NCBI GenBank assembly: GCA_025359625.1
Contig: JANYFT010000177.1
Coordinates: 1 to 32,941 of the forward strand
DNA length: 32,941 nucleotides
Source: Ferruginibacter sp.
GTDB lineage: Bacteria; Bacteroidota; Bacteroidia; Chitinophagales; Chitinophagaceae
Direction: 5' to 3'
Below, in pieces: positions 25,955 through 32,941 of the stretch; position 1 is the stretch's first letter, and each line of letters starts with the position of its first letter. Both the position numbers and the translations under genes were made by a program. The notes below the pieces were generated by a model that did no database searches, had not been told where the DNA came from, and was given only the letters and a program-made list of their open reading frames with translations.

Positions 25955-26035
25955 TAATTGATAATTTATGAAAAGTAATTGATAACTTATAAAAAGTAAT
26001 TGATAATTTTTTAATTGATAATTGATAATTTTTTT
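25955..26035. repeat. TAATTGATAA repeat tract before the GCS2 gene
   Basis: The decamer TAATTGATAA, or close variants, occurs at least four times: two 21-bp units (25955-25975, 25976-25996) followed by shorter units to 26035. It lies immediately upstream of ATG 25952, so it is in the leader of the GCS2 gene. Some frames through it look like coding ('NYQLLF' repeats), but that is only the repeat. Confidence 0.8.
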
Positions 26036-26185
26036 AAAATCGAAGCAGGCCCTTCTTTTGAAATACTTCATTTTTTGAAGATTATTTTCTAACGAAAAAT
26101 CCATTAGTTTGATAATACAGGGTGATAAAAATTGTTAAGCTTTTCAGGTTAGACTTTTATACATTATCCTTATAAAAATTATCCA

Positions 26186-27139
26186 TTAAAAAAGCTTTTG
26201 CTTTGCAGCAGAGCGTTTAATATACTCACCCCAGGTTAAATTATCTTGTCCGTCTTTTTGTTCCAGTGCTTTTTCTATTGCGAATGTAGCGGCGGTCTCT
26301 ACCACCCATTCAAAATTTTCTTCGCCCACACTTGCTCTTTCTGCATCTGGTGCAGGGTTGCAAAAATCAATAGCGTATGGAATTCCATCTTTTAACGCTA
26401 ACTCAACGGTATTAAAATCGTAGCCTAAATAATGGTTGATACGCAGCACTATATCCGTCATTAAGCTTGTCCTTTCTTCATCCGGTTTAAAATCGGCTAT
26501 ATAACGAAGCGCATGTGGATTGCGGGGTTCATAAGGCATGATCCTTACATATTTACCACCAATACAATAACAGCGATAGTATTCGTCAAAAATTATTTCT
26601 TCCTGCAACATCATAACCAGTTCCCCGGTTTGATTGTGTTTTTCAAAAAAATCTTGTTTATCTGTTAGCTTGTAAACACTCTTCCAACCCCCGCCGGCAA
26701 AAGGTTTCATGTATGCCGGAAAACCAACATAATTAAAAATACCTTCCCAGTCTAACGGGTAGGCAAGGTTGCTGAAAGAATCACCGGTTGTATCAACTGG
26801 TAAAGAATTAGAAGGTAAAATAACCGTTTTTGGTACTGGAATATTTATTTTAGTGGATAAACAATTATTGAAAAATTTTTCATCTGCACTCCACCAAAAG
26901 GGGTTGTTAATTACTGCGGTACCACACAAAGCGGCATTTTTTAAATAAGCCCTATAAAAGGGTACATCCTGCGATATACGGTCTATAATAACAGCATAGC
27001 CACTACCTTCACCCTGCATAATTTTATCTATTTTCACCGGCTCTGCAATAATGCCTTCTATGTTTTTACTGTTTACCCTTTCAACAAAAGCTTCCGGAAA
27101 ACTTCTTTCTTTGCCATTTAAAATTCCTATTTTTTTCAT
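26186..27139 (-). CDS. RimK-like ATP-grasp ligase, first gene of the amidoligase cluster
   Basis: A 317-residue ATP-grasp enzyme of the RimK/glutathione-synthetase-like group. ATG 27139 (MKKIGILNGKERSFPEAF) is preferred over 27193, which adds 18 residues with no conservation. The ATP lid 'PAYMKPFAGGGWKSVYKL' is at 141-158, 'MLQEEIIFDEYYRCYCIGG' at 177-195, and 'DFNTVELALKDGIPYAIDFC' then 'NP' carry the metal ligands (E246, D258, N261). It would activate a carboxylate as acyl phosphate and couple it to an amine. As the first minus-strand gene, its promoter must lie in the 200-base gap shared with the esterase. Confidence 0.88.
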   Translation of the reverse strand: MKKIGILNGKERSFPEAFVERVNSKNIEGIIAEPVKIDKIMQGEGSGYAVIIDRISQDVPFYRAYLKNAALCGTAVINNPFWWSADEKFFNNCLSTKINIPVPKTVILPSNSLPVDTTGDSFSNLAYPLDWEGIFNYVGFPAYMKPFAGGGWKSVYKLTDKQDFFEKHNQTGELVMMLQEEIIFDEYYRCYCIGGKYVRIMPYEPRNPHALRYIADFKPDEERTSLMTDIVLRINHYLGYDFNTVELALKDGIPYAIDFCNPAPDAERASVGEENFEWVVETAATFAIEKALEQKDGQDNLTWGEYIKRSAAKQKLF

Positions 27140-27327
27140 AATTATATTTTTAGTAACAGAATGATTAATTGAAAAACTTTTTTGAAAATGCATCCTAACC
27201 GGATAGGATTTTTTTGTCTGTAATTTACCAAATAATACTTCAATGTTGATAAAATCAGGATGTATATTTTATTGAAGGCAAATAAAAAATGGTGTATTTA
27301 ACTACATAAGTTTACACCGCTTTTACT

Positions 27328-27335
27328 TATTTTTG
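27328..27335 (+). promoter_or_regulatory. Possible -7 box of the esterase gene
   Basis: TATTTTTG fits TAnnTTTG but lies only 5 bases before ATG 27341. If it is real, transcription starts at about that ATG and the true start may be ATG 27365. No -33 TTTG is at the right distance. Confidence 0.3.
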
Positions 27336-27340
27336 ACCTT

Positions 27341-28162
27341 ATGCCACAAGCGAATACAGCGTGTATGATTATAAAGAATCACGTAATTAAATCGGTTTTT
27401 TTAAAGCGGGATGTTATTATAGATTGTTATTTACCCCACAGTGAAATGGATACTGCCAATGTAAATTTGTTATTAATTAACGATGGACAAGATTTGGTGG
27501 CCATGCAATTTGAAAAGATTTTGCTTAAACTTTATCAACAAAAAACCATTACACCTTTATTATGTGTAGGCCTCCATTGCGGTGCGGACAGAAGAAATGA
27601 ATACGCCACTGCAAAAATAACAGATTACAAAGGCCGTGGATCAAAAGCTGCCTTATATACAAGGTTTGTTTTTGAGGAGTTGTTGACCTTTATCCGAAAA
27701 ACATATCCTGTATTTTGTTTTAAAGAAAAATCTTATGCCGGGTTTTCTTTGGGTGGATTAAGTGCACTGGATATTGTTTGGAATAATGCAAATGAATTTA
27801 CTAAAGTGGGTGTGTTTAGCGGTTCATTTTGGTGGAGAGATAAAGACCAGGATGCCCTGGATTTTGATGAATCAAAAAACCGCATTATGCACCGGCAGGT
27901 AAGAGAGGGTGACTATGCACCATGGCTGCAATTTTTCTTTGAAGTAGGTACACAGGATGAAACTGCCGACCGCAATAATAATGGTATCATTGATGCCATT
28001 GATGATACCATTAGTTTGATTGATGAATTAAAACAGAAAGGCTACAGCGGCAACGATATTAAATACCTTGAGTTAAAAGATGGAAGGCACGATGTATCCA
28101 CATGGGGAAGGGCTTTTCCTGCATTTTTAGAATGGGGGTGGGGGAGGCAAGGTAGTAAGTAA
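27341..28162 (+). CDS. Esterase-family alpha/beta hydrolase (Fes/esterase D type)
   Basis: A 273-residue cytosolic hydrolase of the Fes/esterase D family (PF00756). The nucleophile is S136 in 'YAGFSLGGLSALD' and the catalytic histidine is H250 in 'LKDGRHDVSTWGRAFPAFL', with the acid probably near 206 in 'EVGTQDETAD'. A short 'DRNNNGIIDAIDDT' (210-223) follows and looks like a calcium loop. There is no signal peptide. It diverges from the amidoligase cluster and probably acts on the same product, for example cleaving or activating an ester. ATG 27365 is an alternative start. Confidence 0.85.
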   Translation: MPQANTACMIIKNHVIKSVFLKRDVIIDCYLPHSEMDTANVNLLLINDGQDLVAMQFEKILLKLYQQKTITPLLCVGLHCGADRRNEYATAKITDYKGRGSKAALYTRFVFEELLTFIRKTYPVFCFKEKSYAGFSLGGLSALDIVWNNANEFTKVGVFSGSFWWRDKDQDALDFDESKNRIMHRQVREGDYAPWLQFFFEVGTQDETADRNNNGIIDAIDDTISLIDELKQKGYSGNDIKYLELKDGRHDVSTWGRAFPAFLEWGWGRQGSK

Positions 28163-28298
28163 TAAATATTTAGTAGTGAGAAAAATCCGTAATATCCAGG
28201 TCTGTTAAGGCTTTCGTAAAGATAGTATGATTGCAAAACCTTGCTTTTTTATAATAACCTATAAATAAAAGTGGCTGTCGCAATAGTAATAATTTGTG

Positions 28299-29669
28299 CT
28301 ACAAACTCATCTCAGTAAAATATTTATGAAAATAAGGAATGGTTTCTATGCCTTTATAAAAATTCTCCAGGTTAAATTTTTCATTGGGGCTGTGCAGGTT
28401 ATCGCTGTCTAAACCAAAACCCATAAATACTATTTTAATGCCCAATTCTTTTTCAAATAAAGCACAAATAGGGATGCTGCCACCACCTCGTACCGGGATG
28501 GGTTTTTTACCAAAAGTTGTTTCCATAGCTTTTGCTGCAGCCCGGTAAGCTTTGCTGTCTATCGGTGTCATGTAGGGTTCGCCACCATGGTGTTCAAAGG
28601 CACTAACGGTAACGTTTGGGGGCGCAATTTTTTTAAAGTGTTCCAGCAGCATCGCCGTAATTTTTAAAGACGATTGATTGGGCACCAACCGTGTAGAAAT
28701 TTTTGCAGTTGCCTTGCCGGGTAATACTGTTTTAGCGCCTTCGCCCTGGTAACCACCCCAAATGCCATTCAACTCTAATGTGGGCCGTATGCCGGTTCTT
28801 TCATTAGTGCTGTACCCCTTTTCGCCCCATAATTCTTTTATGCCAAGGTCATTTTTATATTCTTGCTCATCAAAGGGAGATTCGGCCATTAGTTTTCTTT
28901 CTTCTGCAGTGGCAATCACTACATCATCATAAAATCCGGGGATGGTAATATGGTTATTTTCATCATGGCAACTGGCAATCATTTTAGCCAGCATCGTAAT
29001 TGGGTTGGCAACGGCGCCACCATAAACGCCACTGTGTAAATCACGGTTGGGGCCTGTTACAGTTACTTCAATATAACTAAGGCCGCGTACGCCAATATCA
29101 ATACTCGGTGTTTCTAAACTAATCATGGCAGTATCACTGATCAATACAACATCTGCTTTTAATAATTCCTTGTGGGTCTCTACAAATTTGCCCAGGTTAG
29201 GTGAGCCTACTTCCTCTTCGCCTTCAATACAAAATTTAATATTATTGGTAAGGGTGTCGGTTTGAATCAATGTTTCCAAAGCCTTAATGTGCATGTACAC
29301 CTGACCTTTATCATCGCAACTGCCACGAGCAAAAATTTTACCGTCAATAATTACGGGGTCAAAAGGGGCGCTGTGCCATAGTTCCAGAGGCTCAACAGGT
29401 TGCACATCATAATGTCCATATACCAGCACTGTTGGCTTATCAGGATCAATGATTTTTTCTGCATATACAATTGGATGGCCGTCTGTTGGATAAATGGTTG
29501 CTTTATCAACACCAGCCTCCACTAAACGTTGCTGTACTGCTGCTGCACATTTAACCATATCCTCCTTATTTTCGCTTTTGGCACTTATGCTTGGTATCCG
29601 CAACAACTCGAGTAGTTCATTTAAAAAACGGTCTTTATTTTTATCCTGGTATTCATTCCAAACTTGCAT
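28299..29669 (-). CDS. M20 family dipeptidase
   Basis: A 456-residue metallopeptidase of the M20 family (dipeptidase, carnosinase-like). H86 and D88 in 'VYGHYDVQP', D119 in 'RGSCDDKGQ', E151/E152 in 'EGEEEVGSPN' are the zinc ligands and catalytic acids, and 'LHSGVYGGAVANP' belongs to the dimerisation domain. No signal peptide, so cytosolic. It hydrolyses dipeptides or small peptides. It is next to a cluster of peptide-bond ligases, but on its own transcript and facing the esterase, so a shared pathway is only suggestive. Confidence 0.93.
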   Translation of the reverse strand: MQVWNEYQDKNKDRFLNELLELLRIPSISAKSENKEDMVKCAAAVQQRLVEAGVDKATIYPTDGHPIVYAEKIIDPDKPTVLVYGHYDVQPVEPLELWHSAPFDPVIIDGKIFARGSCDDKGQVYMHIKALETLIQTDTLTNNIKFCIEGEEEVGSPNLGKFVETHKELLKADVVLISDTAMISLETPSIDIGVRGLSYIEVTVTGPNRDLHSGVYGGAVANPITMLAKMIASCHDENNHITIPGFYDDVVIATAEERKLMAESPFDEQEYKNDLGIKELWGEKGYSTNERTGIRPTLELNGIWGGYQGEGAKTVLPGKATAKISTRLVPNQSSLKITAMLLEHFKKIAPPNVTVSAFEHHGGEPYMTPIDSKAYRAAAKAMETTFGKKPIPVRGGGSIPICALFEKELGIKIVFMGFGLDSDNLHSPNEKFNLENFYKGIETIPYFHKYFTEMSL

Positions 29670-30073
29670 ATTGATATATATGATTTACGTAAAAAAGGTA
29701 ATTGTTTGTAAAACGAAAGTAAGTTTTTATACAATTAAAAATAGATTTGTTTAAAAACAAAAAATTATAATAAAAGAAATAAAAGTATCGTTTAGTTTAC
29801 ATTATGCAACTACATTTGTTGCACGATTGAACTTCCAATTTATCAGCCTTTGCAATAGTGGTATCATTAAGTATACCTCTACAGCAAAGGCTGAGTCAAT
29901 TAAGATAATAGCTAAATGCCTGGTTATTTTTTGATTGGTATTAAATATCAATGATTTTTTTTACGGGCTGATATCCCTGATTGAACTTCATTGGCGACGC
30001 TCCATTGAAAATTATTTCTTTGTGGATCTTTTGGCTTTAGGATTGATTGGCTTACTTTTTAAGGTATCATTTT

Positions 30074-30108
30074 GCATCCTGCCAGCCAGGAACTGCCGGA
30101 CAGGATGC
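30074..30108. repeat. REP-like inverted repeat
   Basis: GCATCCTG (30074-30081) and CAGGATGC (30101-30108) enclose a GC-rich, partly self-complementary core (CCAGG, CTGCCGG). Such palindromes are typical of dispersed REP-type elements. I see one copy here, so dispersal elsewhere is an inference. Confidence 0.5.
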
Positions 30109-30116
30109 TTATAACA

Positions 30117-30139
30117 ATGCCCGCTATTAAAGCGGGCAT
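30117..30139 (-). terminator. Hairpin after the superoxide dismutase gene
   Basis: ATGCCCGCT, ATTAA, AGCGGGCAT is a perfect 9-bp stem with a 5-base loop, located 31 bases past the dismutase stop. There is no clear T run, so it may terminate poorly or protect the 3' end. Confidence 0.6.
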
Positions 30140-30170
30140 CGTCAACAAATTCAAATTCAATATTTAATTA

Positions 30171-30917
30171 TCAAATACTGTTAAACCTTTCTCCAACTGT
30201 ATTCCAATTTAATATCTTCCAAAAACTGGCAATATAATCTGCACGGCGGTTTTGGTATTTAAGATAGTAAGCATGTTCCCACACATCCAAACCAATTAAA
30301 GGAAAGCCTTTCGCTTCGGCAATATCCATTAAAGGATTATCCTGGTTGGGTGTTGAGATGACCGATAATTTTTTATCATTGGAAAGTATAAGCCACGCCC
30401 AGCCACTTCCAAACCTTGTTGTAGCGGCAGTTGTAAATTGTTTTTTAAATTCATCCAGCGAACCAAAACTTGCTGTAATGGCAGTTAGTAATTTAGCGGT
30501 TGGCTGTGTACTGGTGTCGGCAGATAATTGTTTCCAGAATAATTCGTGGTTATAATGGCCACCTGCGTTGTTACGCATTTTTCCAGAATATTTAGAAATT
30601 TTGCTCAATACATCTTCCAGTGGTTTAGTAGTATCCACACTTTCTGCAAGTGCTGCTTCTTTTACATTTTTACTGTAAGCTGCCGCATGTTTATTATAAT
30701 GAATATCCATGGTTAAAGTATCAATCGAAGGCTCCAGTGCATTATAGGCATAAGGCAATGGTTGTTGATCAAAACCTGTTTTAAAAGGGGAAGGGGTAGC
30801 GGTATGTAAAGTACTTCCCGTTTCTAATATTGCACCAAGGGTGGGTAATGCAATTAAAGTTCCAATGCCAGCTATTGCAGATTGCCCGATAAAATTTCTA
30901 CGTGTTGACTGTTTCAT
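30171..30917 (-). CDS. Fe/Mn superoxide dismutase with export leader
   Basis: A 248-residue Fe/Mn superoxide dismutase. The metal ligands H73 (in 'MDIHYNKHAAAY'), H124 ('NHELFW'), D211 and H215 ('DVWEHAYYL') are all present. The first 40 or so residues are extra, starting MKQSTRRNFIGQSAIAGIG: a twin-arginine motif plus hydrophobic stretch, so export by the Tat pathway is likely. Exported Fe/Mn dismutases are less usual than cytosolic ones. It lies 31 bases after the LptF/LptG-type permease gene and may be in the same operon. Confidence 0.93.
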   Translation of the reverse strand: MKQSTRRNFIGQSAIAGIGTLIALPTLGAILETGSTLHTATPSPFKTGFDQQPLPYAYNALEPSIDTLTMDIHYNKHAAAYSKNVKEAALAESVDTTKPLEDVLSKISKYSGKMRNNAGGHYNHELFWKQLSADTSTQPTAKLLTAITASFGSLDEFKKQFTTAATTRFGSGWAWLILSNDKKLSVISTPNQDNPLMDIAEAKGFPLIGLDVWEHAYYLKYQNRRADYIASFWKILNWNTVGERFNSI

Positions 30918-30948
30918 AAAAATAATTTATTGTATAAATTTAGTCAAA

Positions 30949-32400
30949 CTATTTCTTACGGTTCATTATATTAACAATTGGTTTAAAAAAAGGCCTGAGA
31001 CTTTTAAAAAACCGGTAATAAAATTCTTTATTAAATAACGCTGAATCATGCATGGCTTTATAGGTTAGAAAAATACCCAGGGGTGTTAATATCAGCACAG
31101 CCAGCCACATACCAACAAAAGGTGTAGCGATATTTTCTTTTATAAATTTTTCACCAAACATATTCAGCAGGTGAAAAATAAGAAAGAATAAAATAGCCAC
31201 CACCAAAGGCATGCCCAGCCCACCTTTTCGTATGATAGATCCAAGCGGGGCACCAATAAAAAATAATACCAGGCAGGCCAGCGACAAAGAAAATTTGCGG
31301 TGCCATTCAATTAAACCAGAACGTATGCCATCTTTTTTATTATCCATTTCCGAACCGGAAAGCTGGTAGCTGTTTTTAACGTTATACACTACTGCAATTG
31401 CGTTGTCGTAAACCGTATTTTTTACAGAGTCGGGAAGCGATGCTAAAAAGCTGACATTTTTTGTTGCAACTGCTGGTGTCTTTTCCCAGGTACTATCGGG
31501 TAAATTAAGATAGTGAAACTGGGTAGCTACATCTGTATGCAGTTTTTTAGTAAGGCTGTCTCTTTGTTTTTTTAAAGAATCGATTGTTCTGTCCAGTAAT
31601 CGAATGCTCAGCATTTTATAATCATTTTTAAAAACAGTATCCGATGTGTTCATCATTTGCAAAGATGAAATATCAAACAATTTTTTATACTCTGTAAATC
31701 CCATGCGAATAAATTCAGTGCTGGTATCCATCACATTGCCACGTTCCTGGTAGCGATGCCCATTTTGAAGTGTAAACTCAAGGTACTTTTTATCAGCAGA
31801 TAATTTCATGATGCCTTGCTCGGCAATAATGCTGTTGTCCTGTAACTGGCTCTGCTGCTCATATATTACCACCTCATGTATGGTTTTGCCATCCGCATCT
31901 TTTTTACCTATTTTAATGGCATAACCAGGAATATGTTTATAAAAAGTGCCGGGCTTTAAATCAAGTGCCGGTTTCTTGTAGGCAATATCATAATAAATAG
32001 TTTTGAATTTTAAATTGGCAAAAGGAATAACATAGTTGGCAAATAAAAAGGTGATACCACAAAGTAAAACAGTAACCCAAATTAAAGGCCGCATAAAACG
32101 TAACAAAGAGATGCCTGCAGATTTTATGGCCACCAGTTCAAAGCTTTCGCCGAGGTTGCCAAAGGTCATGATTGACGAAATTAGAATTGCTATGGGCATA
32201 GCTAATGTAAGCAGGGAGGCACTTGCATACCATAAACATTGTCCGATGGTAAAAAGGTCAAGGCCTTTGCCGACAAAGTCATCAATATACTTCCATAAGG
32301 TCTGCATCATCAGCACAAAAAAAGTAATGAAGAACGTTCCAACAAAAGGCCCGATAAATGATCTGATAATGAGTGTATCTAATTTTTTCATCATCCCCAA
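30949..32400 (-). CDS. LptF/LptG family permease (YjgP/YjgQ)
   Basis: A 483-residue membrane protein of the YjgP/YjgQ family, the LptF/LptG component that extracts lipopolysaccharide from the inner membrane together with LptB. N-terminal helices include 'FVGTFFITFFVLMMQTLW' and 'MPIAILISSIMTFGNLGES' (about residues 18-82), followed by 'FELVAIKSAGISLLRFMRPL', a landmark of the family. A periplasmic domain of about 200 residues, longer than in enterobacteria, precedes three C-terminal helices. ATG 32400 is used; two further ATGs follow at codons 3 and 4. Which of LptF or LptG it is cannot be decided here. Confidence 0.9.
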   Translation of the reverse strand: MGMMKKLDTLIIRSFIGPFVGTFFITFFVLMMQTLWKYIDDFVGKGLDLFTIGQCLWYASASLLTLAMPIAILISSIMTFGNLGESFELVAIKSAGISLLRFMRPLIWVTVLLCGITFLFANYVIPFANLKFKTIYYDIAYKKPALDLKPGTFYKHIPGYAIKIGKKDADGKTIHEVVIYEQQSQLQDNSIIAEQGIMKLSADKKYLEFTLQNGHRYQERGNVMDTSTEFIRMGFTEYKKLFDISSLQMMNTSDTVFKNDYKMLSIRLLDRTIDSLKKQRDSLTKKLHTDVATQFHYLNLPDSTWEKTPAVATKNVSFLASLPDSVKNTVYDNAIAVVYNVKNSYQLSGSEMDNKKDGIRSGLIEWHRKFSLSLACLVLFFIGAPLGSIIRKGGLGMPLVVAILFFLIFHLLNMFGEKFIKENIATPFVGMWLAVLILTPLGIFLTYKAMHDSALFNKEFYYRFFKSLRPFFKPIVNIMNRKK

Positions 32401-32451
32401 TCCGCCAACCGGCGATGCTTTTAATAAGTTATTTGTACCTTGGCAATCATA

Positions 32452-32941
32452 ATGATTGATAAAACAAAAATAACGCTTTCTGCCAAGGAACTGGAATTGG
32501 TTTGCAACACCGATTGGATTTTAACCAAACTTAACATTACGCAAAAAGTATTTGGTCTTTTTGGCAATGTGCTTGTATCAATGCAGCAGGTAGCAACGCA
32601 ACAAAAAAATAGTTTACCAATGGAAGTATTTATTAAAGACCCAAAAATTTACAAGGGAGAAAATTATAAAGGCCTTCCTTATGTAATGCTTGATTATCCC
32701 CGTTATTTTGATAAAGAAGATACGCTTGCTATCCGTACCTTTTTTTGGTGGGGTAATTTTTTCAGCATCAATCTGCAACTATCAGGAAAAATAAAAAATG
32801 ATGCTGTACCCAATTTGATTGCTCATTTTTTACAACTTCAGCAAAAAGATTATTGGATATGTATCAACAACAATCCATGGGAACATAATTTTGAAGAAGA
32901 GAATTACCTGCCTGTTAAAAAAATTTCCATAGCAGAATTTG
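32452..32941 (+). CDS. Unrecognised protein, N-terminal part
   Basis: An open frame from ATG 32452 to the right edge, 163 codons so far. It starts MIDKTKITLSAKELELVCNT and includes 'YKGLPYVMLDYPRYFDKED' and 'IRTFFWWGNFFSINLQLSG'. No signal peptide or membrane segment is visible, and I do not recognise the family. Codon use and the clean frame look like a real gene. It diverges from the LptF/LptG-type gene with a 51-base gap, so the two promoters overlap. Confidence 0.8.
   Translation, partial: MIDKTKITLSAKELELVCNTDWILTKLNITQKVFGLFGNVLVSMQQVATQQKNSLPMEVFIKDPKIYKGENYKGLPYVMLDYPRYFDKEDTLAIRTFFWWGNFFSINLQLSGKIKNDAVPNLIAHFLQLQQKDYWICINNNPWEHNFEEENYLPVKKISIAEF

Larger units (their letters stand above)
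29670..30170. other. Intergenic region with two GC-rich hairpins
   Basis: 501 bases between the dipeptidase start and the superoxide dismutase stop. No open frame can be supported. Its left part should hold the dipeptidase promoter; no exact consensus is seen. Two hairpins lie near the right end (30074-30108 and 30117-30139). The rest has no recognisable element except a short motif near 29985-29997, shared in inverted form with another intergenic region near 24761. Confidence 0.5.

Noticed and set aside
25913-26104. 63-codon minus-strand frame with 'NYQLLF' repeats
   Set aside because: It is produced by the TAATTGATAA repeat tract and overlaps the GCS2 start in another frame.

Overview
The window is AT-rich bacterial chromosome. 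It most likely comes from a Bacteroidota member of the Chitinophagales/Chitinophagaceae type. The evidence is a secreted protein with a type IX secretion C-terminal sorting domain, an exact Bacteroidota promoter (TTTG, 19 bp, TAnnTTTG), an ECF sigma operon that encodes an outer-membrane barrel, and no visible dependence on strong Shine-Dalgarno sequences. I saw no tRNA, rRNA, CRISPR array, prophage or intact insertion sequence.

Left part (1-9.6 kb). This holds the 5' end of gcvP (glycine decarboxylase), a YkgJ-type cysteine-cluster protein, an exported metallo-beta-lactamase-fold hydrolase, a twice-frameshifted remnant of a DUF2281/VapB-like antitoxin, a large FG-GAP/VCBS repeat protein carrying a T9SS tail, and an MFS exporter. 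Next comes a tightly packed minus-strand operon: Xre/ParS-type antitoxin, RES-domain toxin, folK and deoxynucleoside kinase, with the MFS gene following. The toxin-antitoxin promoter is unusually legible: a perfect -33/-7 pair overlapped by two 13-bp direct repeats exactly 21 bp apart.

Middle (9.6-21.4 kb). An ABC-2 permease without an adjacent ATPase and a SRPBCC-fold membrane protein diverge from the toxin-antitoxin operon. An ECF sigma operon follows (sigma factor, inner-membrane-anchored protein with a C-terminal barrel, LVIVD-repeat lipoprotein, small outer-membrane protein). Then come queG, a class C beta-lactamase-like serine hydrolase, clpB, and a cytosolic DsbA-like protein with one cysteine. 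A strong bidirectional terminator closes this block.

Right part (21.4-32.9 kb). The most interesting region is 21.4-28.2 kb, a cluster of amide-bond enzymes: a RimK-like ATP-grasp ligase, a GCS2/YbdK carboxylate-amine ligase, a class I glutamine amidotransferase-like protein, a second divergent ATP-grasp-like protein and a CHAD-like helical protein, all on the minus strand, with a divergent Fes-type esterase. An M20 dipeptidase lies next to it. This looks like a peptide-like metabolite or amide-modification pathway of unknown product, and its intergenic gaps carry an AT-rich palindrome and a repeat tract. The window ends with an Fe/Mn superoxide dismutase with a twin-arginine leader, an LptF/LptG-type permease, and the start of an unrecognised gene.
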